DNA of 64,000 bases from Yponomeuta sedellus (GCA_934045075.1 OW203722.1:20932986-20996985); one strand, 5' to 3'. Shown: positions 51,113-62,480, numbered from the stretch's first letter. Numbers and translations are program-made. The notes: generated by a model not told the origin, from the letters alone.

Positions 51113-52061
51113 CCTGATTACTCTCTCTAACTATTAAATTATTGTGTATTTCTTGAAAATCACCCGCCAGGTAAGACTGGGCTAGAAGCGAGACGGCGTG
51201 TAGGCCTAAGTGTTGAAACAAAATCACACAAGCTGCCAAGTCGGCTTTAGATTAAGTTAATGGGCCAGTGGGTTGGTGGTGGCTCGCTCTCCAAACCAGC
51301 CAACTTCTCGCGGTATGCTTCTAAAGGACTGTTCACATTACTACGTGCGCCGGACGGGCCGGAGCGACGATTTTAATTTTTAATTATTCTTACATAAAAA
51401 AACCTATAATTGTTATCGGGATCGCGCACCGAGGGTTCAGACTACTGTAAATAGAATACTACGTGACAAAAATGTGTTTCTTTTCATTCATTGTAGAATC
51501 TTGTAGCAATGCAAACCTCTTCACACCATTTTTTTTAATTTCGACAAAATCTTTCATAAAATTTTTTTTTAATATACTTTTAAAATTAATATATTTAAAA
51601 AAAATATTTTTTTTACCGGTTGCCCCCGGGTAGTGTAGCGGTGCAAGCCTCTTCACACCATTTTTATTTCTTTTCTATCTATCATTTTCAAATATTTAAA
51701 TTACGTCACACATTCTTCGATTTCCCTCAATTTTCATGACTACTACTTTACCCTTTGACCAGATCTGACTTTTTTACCTGCTTCTCCGCTTATCTGTTTT
51801 TATCCAGCTTTTCTGTTTTACTATTACTACAAATATCTACAAATAAAACCACACCTGAAGTCGTTCCAGAGTTTATTATTATTTGTAAAGATACCCAACT
51901 TTTCAATCTTTAGAGAGACTTTGACTTACACTTGACCGGTTTTTATTACTTGTTGTCATAGAGAAAACACAAAACGGCGTTGACGTATAACTTTTTTTCT
52001 AAGAGACTCTTCTTTTGTTCTTATTCTTAGTTTTTTATTTTCTCTGACCAATAATGTGAAT
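51113..52061. other. AT-rich, nothing recognised
   Basis: A direct repeat (GCAA(T/G)(G/C)CA, then CTCTTCACACCATTTTT) at about 51508-51535 and 51640-51667 is the only pattern seen. Confidence 0.4.
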
Positions 52062-52410
52062 CGCTCGCTGCCCCGGCTGCCTGAGTGATGTTAAACGATC
52101 ACAAAAGTTAAGCTACATAGGGTACGGTTAGACCATGGTATAGTGCACGGGACCGCTTGGAAAAATGCAACTTTAGTATCATTTTTCTAAGCGGTCCGTG
52201 CAAAACACGTTAAGCAGTTGGTCGATAGATGGCAGTTATTAAGTCAAGTCAGAGGCCTAAGAGCGACTTGAAAACTTCTGACAGTAAGTCCAGTCACTGG
52301 TCTTGCAAGCCTACACCAATCCGGACTTGGCTTCCATGGTGGAGTGTGGCCTGTACCTTTCTCAGGGAAGAGACACGTGCCCCTCGGTGGGGTCATTCCA
52401 CTAGCCACCT
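52062..52410 (+). mobile_element. 5S-like SINE, subfamily with GATCACAAAAGTTAAGC head
   Basis: CCCCGGCTGCCTGAGTGATG, CGATCACAAAAGTTAAGC and GGGTACGGTTAGACCATGG form the 5S-like head. TAAGCGGTCCGTGC, GTCGATAGATGGCAG and CCCCTCGGTGGGGTCATTCC follow. The internal 5S box C is partly deleted. Confidence 0.7.
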
Positions 52411-53232
52411 GTTACGGCTTAAGAGCAGAAAATACAGGCAGAAATACAGACACACCGACGTTATATTTGTAATAATTAGATCCCGTCAACCCAGCAAAAA
52501 ACCTCAAAAATTAAAAATTGACGATCAGCCTTCCATCTTTCGCGGTCACCCGCCGCCAGTAGTGAAAGCCGTTTTGAAAATTTAAATCTTTGCGCCTGCC
52601 CGTCCCGTCTACGCTGTAATGTGAATACACCTTAACTCGTGTTGTAGCATTTAAACAGTGCGATCAATCAAACGGCTGGCATGCTCATGAATAATAGCAA
52701 TCCTCTTGAGAAAAGTTTCACAAAAGATTTATTTTCTTTCCGCGAGTAGGCGATCGGAAAATAACGGCGAAGATTGATTGATTTCCAACAGCCATGAAAA
52801 ATATGAATTATATACCTACATTAATATTGTACTTTCTTTTTGCTTCGCTCTGCGTGCCTACGGCATGTACCTTTTGTGCTGCCTATGGATCAATTTCCAA
52901 AAAAATGTTGCTGTTTTCTGTTTTAATCGTAAATTTAAAATAAACATTGTTTTGTTGCCTTCATTCCAGAGTTTCGACTAAGGTCCATATTAATATAGTG
53001 TTTTACCCCAGAGTTTTGAGTGCACTTTTAATCACTTGTATCTTCAGGAGTCATAGTCATTTTTTTCTTGTTCTAAATCTAAATTAATGTTCACTTTGTT
53101 TCGACGCTAAAACACCTTTTGATTTCTAAGAAATTCCGTTTTTTTTCTCATTTAGTCATAAATTGAAAATAAACATTATTTATACTATTTTTTTTAATTA
53201 TTTTTAATGCACTAACCCGTGCTAAGGACAAA
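52411..53232. other. No recognised feature
   Basis: A LINE-like or SINE-like core is not visible; poly-T tracts only. A family A tail starts near 53200. Confidence 0.4.
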
Positions 53233-53365
53233 TTTAAAAACCTATTTAGAGGCTAAAAATTTCATCCATGCCGGGATTCGAACCCGCAACCTCTGGCTAT
53301 CCGTGCCAGAGGTTGCGGGTTCGAATCATGGGTGAAATTTTTAGCCTCTAAATTGGTTTTTTAAA
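53233..53365. mobile_element. Core-flip SINE (family A) as a 133-bp hairpin
   Basis: The reverse core to CCTCTGGC (ends 53297) and the forward core from GCCAGAGG (starts 53305) are mirror images around 7 nt. The right arm misses about 4 bp next to box B. Upstream at 53200-53232 is an inverted tail. A transcript would form a tight hairpin of two opposed box B elements. Confidence 0.8.
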
Positions 53366-54119
53366 TAAACATTATTTTTTGACATAATTTCAAGATTTTA
53401 ATAAAAAATGTATTGCATATAAGAATACTTTAAATTGTAAAACCAAGAGCATCTGCCAACAAACTGTTATGCAGTTTGGCAGAAACGAACTTCTGTATTT
53501 TTGTATTTTTTAGTTGAATAAACGTCTTCAATTAATTAATCAATGGCCATATGGGATTTATTTAAATTTTTCAATCGACAAGTTTCGATTGTAGTTTGTT
53601 ACTTCGAATATGGAACTTGAAGTAAGGCTATAATAGCTCTATCAACTATCACGCGTCATTTTCTTTCATTTTCTACTATCACTTATGTCGTCCCAGCGCT
53701 GTAGGTATTAACGCATTTTTTCCAATATCGTTCTAAGTATAACAACGATATTGCTTATGAAACAAAACCATTATTAAATCTCCGACGTAGTGTTTACATA
53801 ATTACAATATGCCAGCAACAGATTAGGCTTTTACCGGCTTTCGTTGAGCTACGGGCGGATTTAATAGCAATCTTATTACGTTAGCCATTGGGTGCAGATT
53901 CACTTGACGGTCACGGTATTGTATTGAAACAAACGCAATGCCTTGGGTATAGAGGTTTGGACCTACTAGGATCAAGGAGGTGATTAGGATTACAATAAAA
54001 CATAAATATGAAGAAGAGGCCAAGTTCGCAAAAAGTGGCAAGGGAGACATAAGAGTTGTTGGGTTCTTTTCTATGCATTATGCAACTTGTAATTTTTCTC
54101 AGGTGTTATAATGATTATA
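53366..54119. other. AT-rich, nothing recognised
   Basis: The 75-codon minus frame at 53823-54050 has no domain. Confidence 0.4.
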
Positions 54120-54345
54120 AACCTATTATGCCCGCACCGAGGGGCACAGGTCTTTTCCCTAAGGAAGGTACAGGCTATACTCCACCACGGGGGCTGAGTC
54201 CGCAAAGGTGGAGGCTTGTAAGACTAGCAGCGGGTCTTCCTGTCAATTTTTTTTAAGCCGCTCTAAGGCTTCTGACTGGGCTTAACGACTGCCAACTATC
54301 GACGGCAGCCGGCGTCAACTACTTAGTATGCCTTGGAAGTACTCC
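54120..54345 (-). mobile_element. 5S-like SINE (family E), 3' half
   Basis: Reverse of GTGCCCCTCGGTGCGGGCAT, CCCGTGGTGGAGTATAGCC and CGCCGGCTGCCGTCGATAG. The last is the diverged subfamily marker. Confidence 0.7.
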
Positions 54346-54406
54346 AGTATCTTGGAGACGTAAACCAGCCAGGATAATATTCTTTGTCCTAAAACTTATT
54401 CTTCTT

Positions 54407-54482
54407 CTTCTTCAGGCTATATTAGTCCACTGCAGCTGCTGGGCATAGCCCTCCCCTAATGAGCGCCATAGCGCAAGGTAGT
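54407..54482 (-). mobile_element. RTE-type 3' end fragment
   Basis: Reverse of GAGGGCTATGCCCAGCAGCT, GCAGTGGACTAATATAGCC and GAAGAAGAAG. Confidence 0.65.
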
Positions 54483-54647
54483 GCCATCTAAAACTTATCA
54501 CGCAAAATGTATTGATCGTCACATTAACGAGCCAAGAAATCTATGGGTTAACCAACCTTCCAATGTACATCGAATTGTCATAGTAAACCATGAAATTAGT
54601 TTTATAAAGTAGAACCAAGGACTCGAACCTAATAGAAAATGAAGCAG

Positions 54648-55010
54648 TTAGAGCGCTCGTGGTCTAGTCGAACCAAGTGATTGGAAACAATCACTTGCGT
54701 CAAGCAAGAACAGGCGCGGTCACGTGCTGGATGGGTGACCGTCCCGTTACTACCGCACTTTTTCCAAGCGCTCCCGTGCTTCGCAAGGCACGTTAGAGTG
54801 GGTGGCAATTGTCATGTAATGGCAGTCGCTAAGCCATGTCAGAGGCCTTAAGGGCGGCTTGCTAGCATCTGTCAGTAAGGCCCGCCACTGTGTTACAATC
54901 CTCGACCAACCCGGACTTGGCCCCCGTGGTGGAGTATGGCCTAACCTTCCAGCGATGCAAGAAGAGACCCGTGTCCCTGCAGTGGGGACACACAAGGGTT
55001 GACATCGAAG
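54648..55010 (+). mobile_element. 5S-like SINE (family E), nearly full length
   Basis: GAGCGCTCGTGGTCTAGTCG, TCAAGCAAGAACAGGCGCGG and GGATGGGTGACCGTCCCG (5S-like spacing kept). It ends CCCTGCAGTGGGGACACAC. Confidence 0.8.
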
Positions 55011-55319
55011 TTAGTCACAGTGTACAGCTCTGCAGGCCCAACGTGTCCAGAGCCGATGAAAGCCACTCCAGCGTCGAACGGAGGAGAGCGTTAGCTTGTG
55101 AAATCCGCATGTGTATTTACCAGCCACTCGGATGCCCGCTTTCTTTTAAAACAGATGGAAATAGTTGCCTAGTCGTATTTGAAACATAATTTTAGCTCTA
55201 CTAGAAGAGTGACGTAGTGAGTGAAGAGTGGCTTACTTTGTGGTAACAAGAGCCTTGATTCCGTCAATGCATTGTAATATAATTATGTCCACGGCATGAA
55301 AGCGCTGAATTGATGTTAT
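55011..55319. other. No recognised feature
   Basis: The roughly 100-codon frame that runs through from the SINE (54890-55189) is not a gene. Confidence 0.35.
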
Positions 55320-55385
55320 GAACCTTCATGCGATGCAGGAAGAGTCGCGCCCCAGCAGTGGGGACGTACAAAGGTTGATATCGAT
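55320..55385 (+). mobile_element. 5S-like SINE (family E), 3' end only
   Basis: CTTCATGCGATGCAGGAAGA and GCCCCAGCAGTGGGGACGTA. Confidence 0.65.
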
Positions 55386-55609
55386 ACGTCTATTACTCAA
55401 TACCCAGTCGAACCCTTGACCTTTTATTTCTCTGTTTAATTCTTCTTTGTGTTATTCTAACTCCAAGAGTAAGTAATCTCACGGCTAGACGACTATAACA
55501 AACAATGGAATAAGCCACAACTGATGTCTGAGGCTGCCTTAGGGCCTCCGAAACAGCTATCGCACCGGACAGCCTCAATTTGAATATTAAGGTAGAGGTA
55601 AGGCGTATT

Positions 55610-56600
55610 TAACAGATTATTTTAACGTTTAACGAGGTGTCAAATAATATTAGAACGTATTTGTGCACGATACCTGTTATAAAAATAGTTTTAGTTATTA
55701 TACTTACCTGTTAATATCAAAATACTCGTTATAAAATACTTATCGTTATTGGACATGCGGAAAGTTTCAACTTAGAACGATTATTTTAACGCGGTATCTA
55801 ATTATATTGGAACGTATCTGTACACGATAAATGTTATCTGACTACTAACTACGATTACATAAAGTAGTTGATAATCACGATTACAAACTACATGAAGTAA
55901 TCAGAATAAATAGTTAAACATTTTGATTACTAACTGCAAATTGTAGTTGCAATCACGATTACAAGATTACTTTTTACAACTAAATTTTTAAAACAACTTG
56001 CGTATAAAAAAGACAAAGGCGTGGCGCGCGTTTCGTTCATGTATCGACTTATCGTTTGCTACGTAGCAGGTAGTTAGAGCGCACTATCTACTCCCTGCTA
56101 CCGGGTACATGTGTTTTTTTTTTGGTGCAACACATGCAGGGTAGTGTATTTAATTGTATCCGACAGTGTGCACGTCCGTTCGCTACTATTGTGCGAACGA
56201 ATGGAAATATAAATTTTCACAACTCAGATAATCAGTAACCATAAGCAGTTATGATTACAGCAATCAGATGACGAACTACTTAATGTAGTTTGATTACTGT
56301 AGTTAACTACATTTAACCATAACTACATGTAGTTAACTACTTTTAATCGCAGTTAGTAATCTGATTACAAAAAAGTAGTTAACTTCGCCATACACTGATA
56401 CCTGTTATAAAATACTCATCGTTATTGGACTTAGCTATGTGGACAGCCTTAACTTGAATTAAGGTAGAGTTATGGTGTATTTAATTTAATAGAACTATTA
56501 CTTTAACGAGTTATCAAATAAAATTGGAACGAATCTGTGCACAATACCTGTTATAAAAATAATCATCGTTATTTGAACTTATCAGCTCTTGATTACTAAT
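55610..56600. repeat. Degenerate tandem repeat split by a TIR-like element
   Basis: Units with ATTGGAACGTATCTG, CACGATACCTGTTATAAAA and ATCGTTATTGGAC occur at about 55640-55760, 55780-55828 and 56390-56590. The block 55829-56389 separates the last two. Confidence 0.6.
55829..56389. mobile_element. Candidate hAT-like MITE rich in GTAGTTAACTAC and GTAATCAGATTAC
   Basis: Left CTGACTACTAACTACGATTA and right TAGTAATCTGATTAC are rough inverted repeats, and ACACGATA/ACACTGATA at the borders could be an 8-bp TSD. It is full of short palindromes. The exact ends are uncertain. Confidence 0.45.
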
Positions 56601-56859
56601 CCGCTGGTAGTAAAGCCCATACTTCGTAAACCGTAAACGGGCAATTTAAAGCACTAAAGTATTTGACCAACTCCCACACTCAGGTTTCCTCACTATGTTT
56701 TCCTGAATTAGCGTTCCTAACAGAACTTCTCATTTTTAATTGTTTATTGTTATATTTATTACCTACTCTACACTAATTCAATATTAATTTATTTATGTAG
56801 TATATTTTGTACACCTATATAGACACGCCTTTTACTGCTTCTCTGACTCTCTAAGGTGG
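56601..56859. other. No recognised feature
   Basis: Nothing distinctive. Confidence 0.3.
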
Positions 56860-56965
56860 GCTGGAAGAAATCTCTTTCTGAGATAAGCTCACTTTTGTAG
56901 GTACATGTTATTTCATATGTAATGTCCTGTTAAATGTTTCGTGTGCAATAAAGTATAACTAAGAT
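56860..56965 (+). mobile_element. LINE 3' end fragment with (AAGAT)n tail
   Basis: GGTGGGCTGGAAGAAATCTC, TTTCTGAGATAAGCTC and CGTGTGCAATAAAGTAT, then AAGAT repeats that run into the tail of the oppositely oriented LINE at 56962. Confidence 0.6.
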
Positions 56966-57715
56966 AAGATAAGATAAGATAAGAATATTCTTTATTGTAC
57001 ACTGGAAAAACAACAAATACAAAACAATTGCAAATATACATAGTACAATTGGCGGCCTTATTGCTAAAAGCAATTTCTTTCAGACAACCTTACGATGGAA
57101 AGTTGCTGAAGGAAATTAGAAAGACGGGTAGCCAGTGCAAATTTCAATATTGATACATACTTATACTTAATAATAATACACTTACATACCGTTACTTATA
57201 TAAACGTATAATTTATTATAAACATACATATATATATATATATATCTTATAATAAAGTTCTACATAAGACAAGGAAAGTACTAACCTACACACAAGAGGA
57301 CAAAATTTTAACGACTATACTGATAAATAAAGATCACGAACTCTGCTTTTGAAGACAGCTGGGGAAGCGCCTTATTGAGACCGGCAGATTATTCCACAGT
57401 TGGGCGGCCCTTACCGCAAATGAGTTGCCCAAGAACCTCGTAGAGTGATTTGGCGTCTTCAGCATCAGAGTCAGGTCAGACCGCAGTACCCGGCTATGGG
57501 AATCGCTGAGGTAAACAAAGCGCTCTTTGAGATAAGTCGGAGAGGCTGGATTGAACAGTACTGAATAAAGAAGTGAGAGGATGTGAGCATTCCTACGAGA
57601 ACGAATGGAGAGCCACTTGAGCTTAGTGCGGTATTCGGACACGTGGTCATATTTATGCAAGCCAAATATGAACCTTATAGCGAACCTTAACTAATAAATT
57701 TAAATAAAGTGTTAA
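56962..57715 (-). mobile_element. 5'-truncated non-LTR retrotransposon with (CTTAT)n tail
   Basis: The minus strand carries the C-terminal coding end (57334-57660), a 3' UTR with TTGCTTTTAGCAATAAGGCC and TTGTACAATAAAGAATATTC-like text, and a CTTAT repeat tail at about 56962-56983. The 21545-21690 copy shares this 3' end. Confidence 0.75.
57334..57665 (-). pseudogene. LINE ORF2 C-terminal fragment
   Basis: The frame includes YRTKLKWLSIRSRRNAH, HSRVLRSDLTLMLKTPNHS, FAVRAAQLWNNLPVSIR and FPSCLQKQ, the conserved tail that follows the reverse transcriptase in Jockey/CR1-type LINEs. The rest of the ORF is missing by 5' truncation. Confidence 0.75.
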
Positions 57716-58348
57716 CTCCAATTTATGAGCGACGAAAAAAGGAACACAATTTTTTTACAGTAACATAATATAACAAACCATATAACAAACTCTTTGACAT
57801 GTTATTCGTCGGCGTAAATCCGAAATAGAGTTGCCGGTTTTCGAACCACTTAGCTATCTCGGTCTCTCGACTGACAGTTGGATTGCTACACGAGCAAACA
57901 ACGGCTTTATTTTGAGTTGCATCAAGCAGTCATGTGGCTTTTATGGCGTCCTAATTAAGCACCTTTTAGCTGAGACGAATTTAACTTTTAAACGGGTGTA
58001 ATTTAAATGTCAACGTAATTTCATTTCAACTCATCGCTGTAATTATTGAAGTCGTCTCTATTTACACCTATTTACTAGATAAAGGTTAAATAATTTGAAA
58101 TGCGGATAGGAATGGCGTTTTCCAATAATGATAATCATCATCAGCAGTCCACTGCTAGATAAAGATAGGCCTCTTCTAAGATATACCACTGAGTCCAACC
58201 ATCGGCTCTTCTCTTACAGTCGCCGCACAATTCAAATAATATACGGTTTTCATTCCTCCGATCAGACTGATTGGGCTATTCTGGATTCTTTCACTTATAG
58301 AGTCTGCTTAAAGTTTTTGCATCTGAAGTCTCTGTTTTAATGTGTGTG
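57716..58348. other. No recognised feature
   Basis: AGCAGTCCACTGCTAGATAA and AGATAGGCCTCTTC near 58143 are a reversed LINE-like end. The rest is unrecognised. Confidence 0.35.
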
Positions 58349-58353
58349 TCACG

Positions 58354-58395
58354 CGGTGAGACTGTGTGTGTCACGCGGCACACACAGTCTCACCT
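58354..58395. repeat. Short inverted repeat (16-bp arms, 8-nt loop)
   Basis: GGTGAGACTGTGTGTG pairs with CACACACAGTCTCACC around TCACGCGG. Confidence 0.7.
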
Positions 58396-58559
58396 CTTCA
58401 GTATTCCCCTCCCCAGCACTCAACCAACTAAAAAGGGACGGGCTGAAAACCAGCGCCGAGACTACGCATGCAGTCACGGCAATAACGCTGAGCCCATTCC
58501 TTTTTACCACAAACATGTGAATGAGACAATAATTATTATTTGTTATTTTTTGTGTGGTA

Positions 58560-59157
58560 AATAAAACTTTTTTCACTTTCACTTTCACTTTCAACTGTGT
58601 TCAGAATGCGGTAATAAACATTTTTGCGATGTTGACATTTACAGGATCTAAATGGTCGTTTAAAAATGAAATAGTTGATATAGTAGTAGATAGAAATTAA
58701 TTTTATAGTGTAATGCAAAAAAAAAAAGATTCCATTACTCTTACCAGTAGTACTTACTATATACTCGAACACCATACGTAAATACAATCTCACATAACTA
58801 CTTACCCAAACCCTTATTTACATTAAATATTACACTGTTTTTGTGTAACAAAAATATCACTGTGGTACGAGTACTTACATAACTATGATATTGATTTGAA
58901 GAAAGAAAAAAGACTAAGATGAAAAAGCTACACAAAACTGTAGCACACCTTAAATAAATAAAAATAAATAATAATTAAAAATTATGTATTTACAAACCGA
59001 ATAACGCTTTGTTATGTACATTGTTAAATAAGTTTGAATTTTGTAATAGTTTAACCTACTTTGTAAATATGTGGAAGCCTATTATTGGCTTTAAAAAACT
59101 GTTACTGCACTACTTTAAGAACTCACTGTTATTTAACCTGTTGGTTTCCCAAATAAA
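58560..59157. other. AT-rich; (TTTCAC)n microsatellite at about 58570-58595
   Basis: Four TTTCAC-type hexamers, otherwise nothing recognised. Confidence 0.4.
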
Positions 59158-59498
59158 AACCTATTTAGAGGCTAAAAATTCCACCCATGCCGGGATTCGA
59201 ACCCGCGACCTCTGGCTATCCGTGCCAGCGCTCTATCCAACTGAGCTAATCGGTGACTCACCGGTATCAGTGAAATTTCGAACCTCTTTACACTATTCTC
59301 TGTATTACCTACAGGCAGCGACATCTGGCTGAAGTAGATTGCATCACTTACAGCCCCAACTACCTACTTTGCAGTTAGGTTTTTATATCGGAATGATATC
59401 GCTGTACCCACATGATTATACTATTTTAGCCTCTAAATAGGTTTTTAAGATTGTCCTTAGCACGGGTTAGTGCATTAAAAATAAAAATAGTACGAGTG
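59158..59498 (+). mobile_element. Core-flip SINE (family A), antisense-core form with both inverted repeats and TSD
   Basis: TTCCCAAATAAA at 59146-59157 and 59499-59510. ACCTATTTAGAGGCTAAAA (from 59159) and its inverse TTTTAGCCTCTAAATAGGT (59424-59442) enclose the reverse tRNA-like core and the full reverse leader (to TGTACCCACATGATTATAC). After the second repeat comes the tail GTCCTTAGCACGGGTTAG...AAAAATAAAAATAG. This copy shows the complete structure: an inverted core between 19-22-bp inverted repeats. Confidence 0.9.
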
Positions 59499-59659
59499 TT
59501 CCCAAATAAACTTAAAATAAAAATAAAATAATCCGATGGAAGAAGATACTATCACTTTGACATGTGCCTGGATCACAAACCATCACATTTGTTGACATAC
59601 TCTATGTGAATGAATGGAAATTCCTTATTGAACTAAAAAAAACTTGTACAAAGATTTAA

Positions 59660-59980
59660 TTAGGTTTTTAAAATTGTCCTAAGCACGGGTTAGTGCATTA
59701 AAAGGAATATAAACATGTGGGTACAGCGATGTCAGTCCGATGTAAAAAACTAACTGCAAAGTAAGGTGCTCGGGGCCGCAAGTGATGCAAATTGTTTCAG
59801 CCAAATGTTGCTGCCTGTACGTGATACAGAGAGTGTTGTAAAGAGTTTCGAAATTTCACTGATGCCGGGAAGTCACCCATTGGCTCAGTTGGGGGAGCGC
59901 TGGCACGGTTAGCCGGAGGTCCCGGGTTCGAGTCCTGGTATGGGTGGAATTTTCAGCCTCTAAATAGGTTTCTAAAATCT
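59660..59980 (+). mobile_element. Core-flip SINE (family A), sense-core form preceded by a tail
   Basis: A tail (TTTTAAAATTGTCCTAAGCA...) is joined to a full leader (GTGGGTACAGCGATG, CTCGGGGCCGCAAGTGATG), a sense core (CATTGGCTCAGTTGGGGGAG, box B GGTTCGAGTCC) and CCTCTAAATAGGTTTCTAAAA. It looks like a tandem or read-through form. Confidence 0.75.
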
Positions 59981-60393
59981 GATCTTGTTGAGACTTTAAA
60001 TGAAAATGGCGCATTTTTTTCTATTATAATTGTAATATTTATTTCTTTAGTTTTTGTGTTCAAATATGGAGTATTGATTCATTTTTGTTAATTACCTTTC
60101 TTGCCGAACTCCGAAACAGGCATAACTCACTAAATATTATGTGAAAACTTTGCAATTGGTTTTCATTCTCAAAACAATAATAAGACATGTTAGAATGTGC
60201 GATAGGGAGTGAAGCAAAACTGTTAGTCCTGAAACAAAATGCTTGTACTGGTTACTGTGATATTGAAAAAGAAGTGTCCATTTTTACTTGAAAGGCACTT
60301 TTTCTGCTCGCTCTTAGTACTGTTTCCTCGTATATCTTCTAGAGTGTAGAAAAACTAGCCAAGTGCAAGTCGGGTTCACGCATTTAGAGTTCC
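59981..60393. other. No recognised feature except an insect dispersed-repeat end
   Basis: GCCAAGTGCAAGTCGGGTTC and AGAGTTCCGTGCC near 60358-60400 match the end of the repeat at 16930-17515. Confidence 0.4.
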
Positions 60394-60609
60394 GTGCCAC
60401 TAAATACATCTTTCATGGGGAATTGTATACGTTTCTGTAATAAAATCCCTGAAGATATATTAAGCTTGCCTGAAACACGGTTCTGCGATGCAGGTAGAGA
60501 CCCGTGCCCCAGCAGTGGGGACATACTAGGGTTGATAACGAACACTTTGTACCAAAAGGGCTACTATTACATAAAGGAATATTTAGATGACAATGATGTC
60601 TGGAATTAA
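60394..60609 (+). pseudogene. LINE C-terminus fragment carrying a 5S-SINE tail in frame
   Basis: NTSFMGNCIRFCNKIPEDIL and SLPETRF, then NTLYQKGYYYIKEYLDDNDVW, align with the C-terminus of the 42910-45693 protein (VRFYNKIPEHILSLP, KKAYYRIDDFINDVSPW). Between them, 60483-60540 is the family E 3' end (CCCCAGCAGTGGGGACATAC), which by chance keeps the frame open. Confidence 0.7.
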
Positions 60610-60659
60610 AACCAGTACAATACGTGAGTTCTATGTTTTTTAATAGTTTTATGAGTAAT

Positions 60660-60800
60660 AGTTTTTTTTTATCAATGTTTTCTCCAAAATGATTTAGATT
60701 TTGAAATGGACACCTAATTTGACTTGTGACGTTCATTAAGCAACAGTTTTTGCGCCACTTTGAATAAAACTTTTTCATTTAATTTCATTTCTAAATACCT
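60660..60800 (-). repeat. Dispersed repeat family H
   Basis: Reverse of GAATAAAACTTTTTC-like, GTTTTTGCGCC and ATTTTGGAGAAAACATTG. A related piece is at about 60945-61000. Confidence 0.5.
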
Positions 60801-61483
60801 ACTTGCGTTTATAGTGTGTTTTTTTTTCATACATTTCGGGTCTATTAGCCTGCGTTAAGAGCCTTTTTAACGAGCAATTCCCATAGTAAAGTATTTTGGT
60901 TTTTATTTACTAAAGTATTTTGGTTGCAATTTTTGTCTATTTTTTCTACAAAATTACCTAGATTTTGAAATAGACATCTACTTTTACTTTAATAAGTTAC
61001 ATGTGTTTAATAATTTTTAATAAAATACATTCATGATTTGAAAGTTCAATATGTTTGAATAAAAAACATCACGAAGATCTCAGTAATCTGTAAGAAAAAC
61101 TTCTTATTCGTTTGCACACGCTTTGCTTAGTATTCACTCAAATTTTGTTTGCTTTTAGCCTGTCTTAAAGCATTTTTTTTAATAGCAATATGTCTACCGT
61201 TCGTAGGATCTGAGTTTCGAAGGTTTCGAAGACTCGAATTTTAATTTGTCGCTTTAAAAATTAATAACCAAAATAAAAATGTTTGGCCTAAACCAAAAAA
61301 TTTCATAACTATTTTGTAAAAAAAAAAATAAAGAAACCATTGCTTTTTCATAAGGTAATTTCCATTCAAGTAATGTTTACCTATTGTTTAATAGTTTACC
61401 TATGAAACATTCTCAGAAAAACCCGCTAAATTCTTTTTATGAGTTATCCGCGTCACTGTACTTAGCTTTTTGTTTCCCGATAT
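60801..61483. other. AT-rich, nothing recognised
   Basis: No ORF or clear repeat apart from a family H echo near 60945. Confidence 0.4.
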
Positions 61484-61620
61484 AAATAAATAAATATTCA
61501 TGGACATATTACTTCAATCTCGTTAGCCCTATACTAAATACAACTAAATGACTTATGTTATAGGACTGACCTCGACGATAGATGTAAAATAATAAATACA
61601 TAGATAACTTCCAAGACCGG
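61484..61620 (-). mobile_element. SINE-B, 3' part
   Basis: AATCTCGTTAGCCCTATAC and GGACTGACCTCGACGATAGA match 48790-48860. The tRNA-like head is missing. Confidence 0.65.
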
Positions 61621-61661
61621 ATAACAATAATATAAGATTCCGGATAACAATAATATAAGAG

Positions 61662-61701
61662 ACCAACAGCTATTACAATCTTAATTGTAATAGCTGTTGG
61701 T
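61662..61701. repeat. Perfect 18-bp stem hairpin with 4-nt loop
   Basis: ACCAACAGCTATTACAAT, loop CTTA, ATTGTAATAGCTGTTGGT. It is preceded by two copies of a 22-bp unit, CCGGATAACAATAATATAAG plus two bases (about 61616-61660). Confidence 0.8.
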
Positions 61702-61933
61702 TTACTATAAATCTCTGAATAGATAAATAAATAAATTAGAAAAATAAAACAGACAAAGATCGGCCATACAGTGTAATTCAATAACAGGGTCCGCGTAATT
61801 TGAGTACGGAACCCTGAAAAATAGGACCACGTGCGCAATATCGACTTGTCTTGCACGGACCTAGTGATTTAAGGCCTTACCCATTCCGCTGGTCACGCCC
61901 ACCCAACTTAAATAAAAGGGTGGCATTCACTTA

Positions 61934-61990
61934 GCGTCGCAGCTCAGCGGTAGAACGCCGGCCTCACATTCGGGAGGTCGTGGGTTCGAA
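61934..61990 (+). mobile_element. SINE-D head fragment
   Basis: GCGTCGCAGCTCAGCGGTAG (box A) and GGTCGTGGGTTCGAA (box B start). It is cut within the T arm, so it is not a tRNA gene. Confidence 0.5.
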
Positions 61991-62042
61991 GAGGGCTAGG
62001 AGCACGGAAACTCTAGTCTTCACATATTAGAAATTTTATTAT

Positions 62043-62200
62043 AAACTAACTGACCCAGCGAAATTCGTACCGCCTAACAATCGATTCTTTATTTATTTTT
62101 ATTTTTCCTACCGTAAGAATTAGCGAAATCGGTTCAGCTGCTCTCGAGATTTGCTTTTACTAACACATTCAGCGATTCATTTTTATATTATAGAAGATTA
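62043..62200 (+). repeat. Dispersed arthropod repeat, second copy
   Basis: CTAACTGACCCAGCGAAATT, CGTACCGCCTAACAATCGAT and CGGTTCAGCTGCTCTCGAG match 41408-41610. Confidence 0.6.
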
Positions 62201-62279
62201 GAACGCCATTATGGCGCAACGGTAACACAGAGAAGGGGAAAAGTCACAATGTTGCCACAGCTACAAAACATGAAGACAA

Positions 62280-62480
62280 CTATGCTTTGTTGGGTTGCCA
62301 ACACCGACGACGTGCACCAATGACTTTGTTTTCTAAGTTATACCTATACATATGTGAAGTTGTAGTATACTACAATACCTCTCGTTAACAGTAAAGGAGA
62401 ACATCGTAGGAAAACGAAAAAGGAGTATCTGAGGTGTTCTCATGCCTTAGACCTTGAAATTAACAAACCGCAATAATTAA
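62280..62480 (+). mobile_element. SINE-D body, headless
   Basis: GCACCAATGACTTTGTTTTC, TATGTGAAGTTGTAGTATAC, AGGAGAACATCGTAGG and GTATCTGAGGTGTTCTCATG. Confidence 0.6.

Noticed and set aside
61934..61990. Functional tRNA gene
   Set aside because: The sequence breaks off inside the T arm and matches the SINE-D head.
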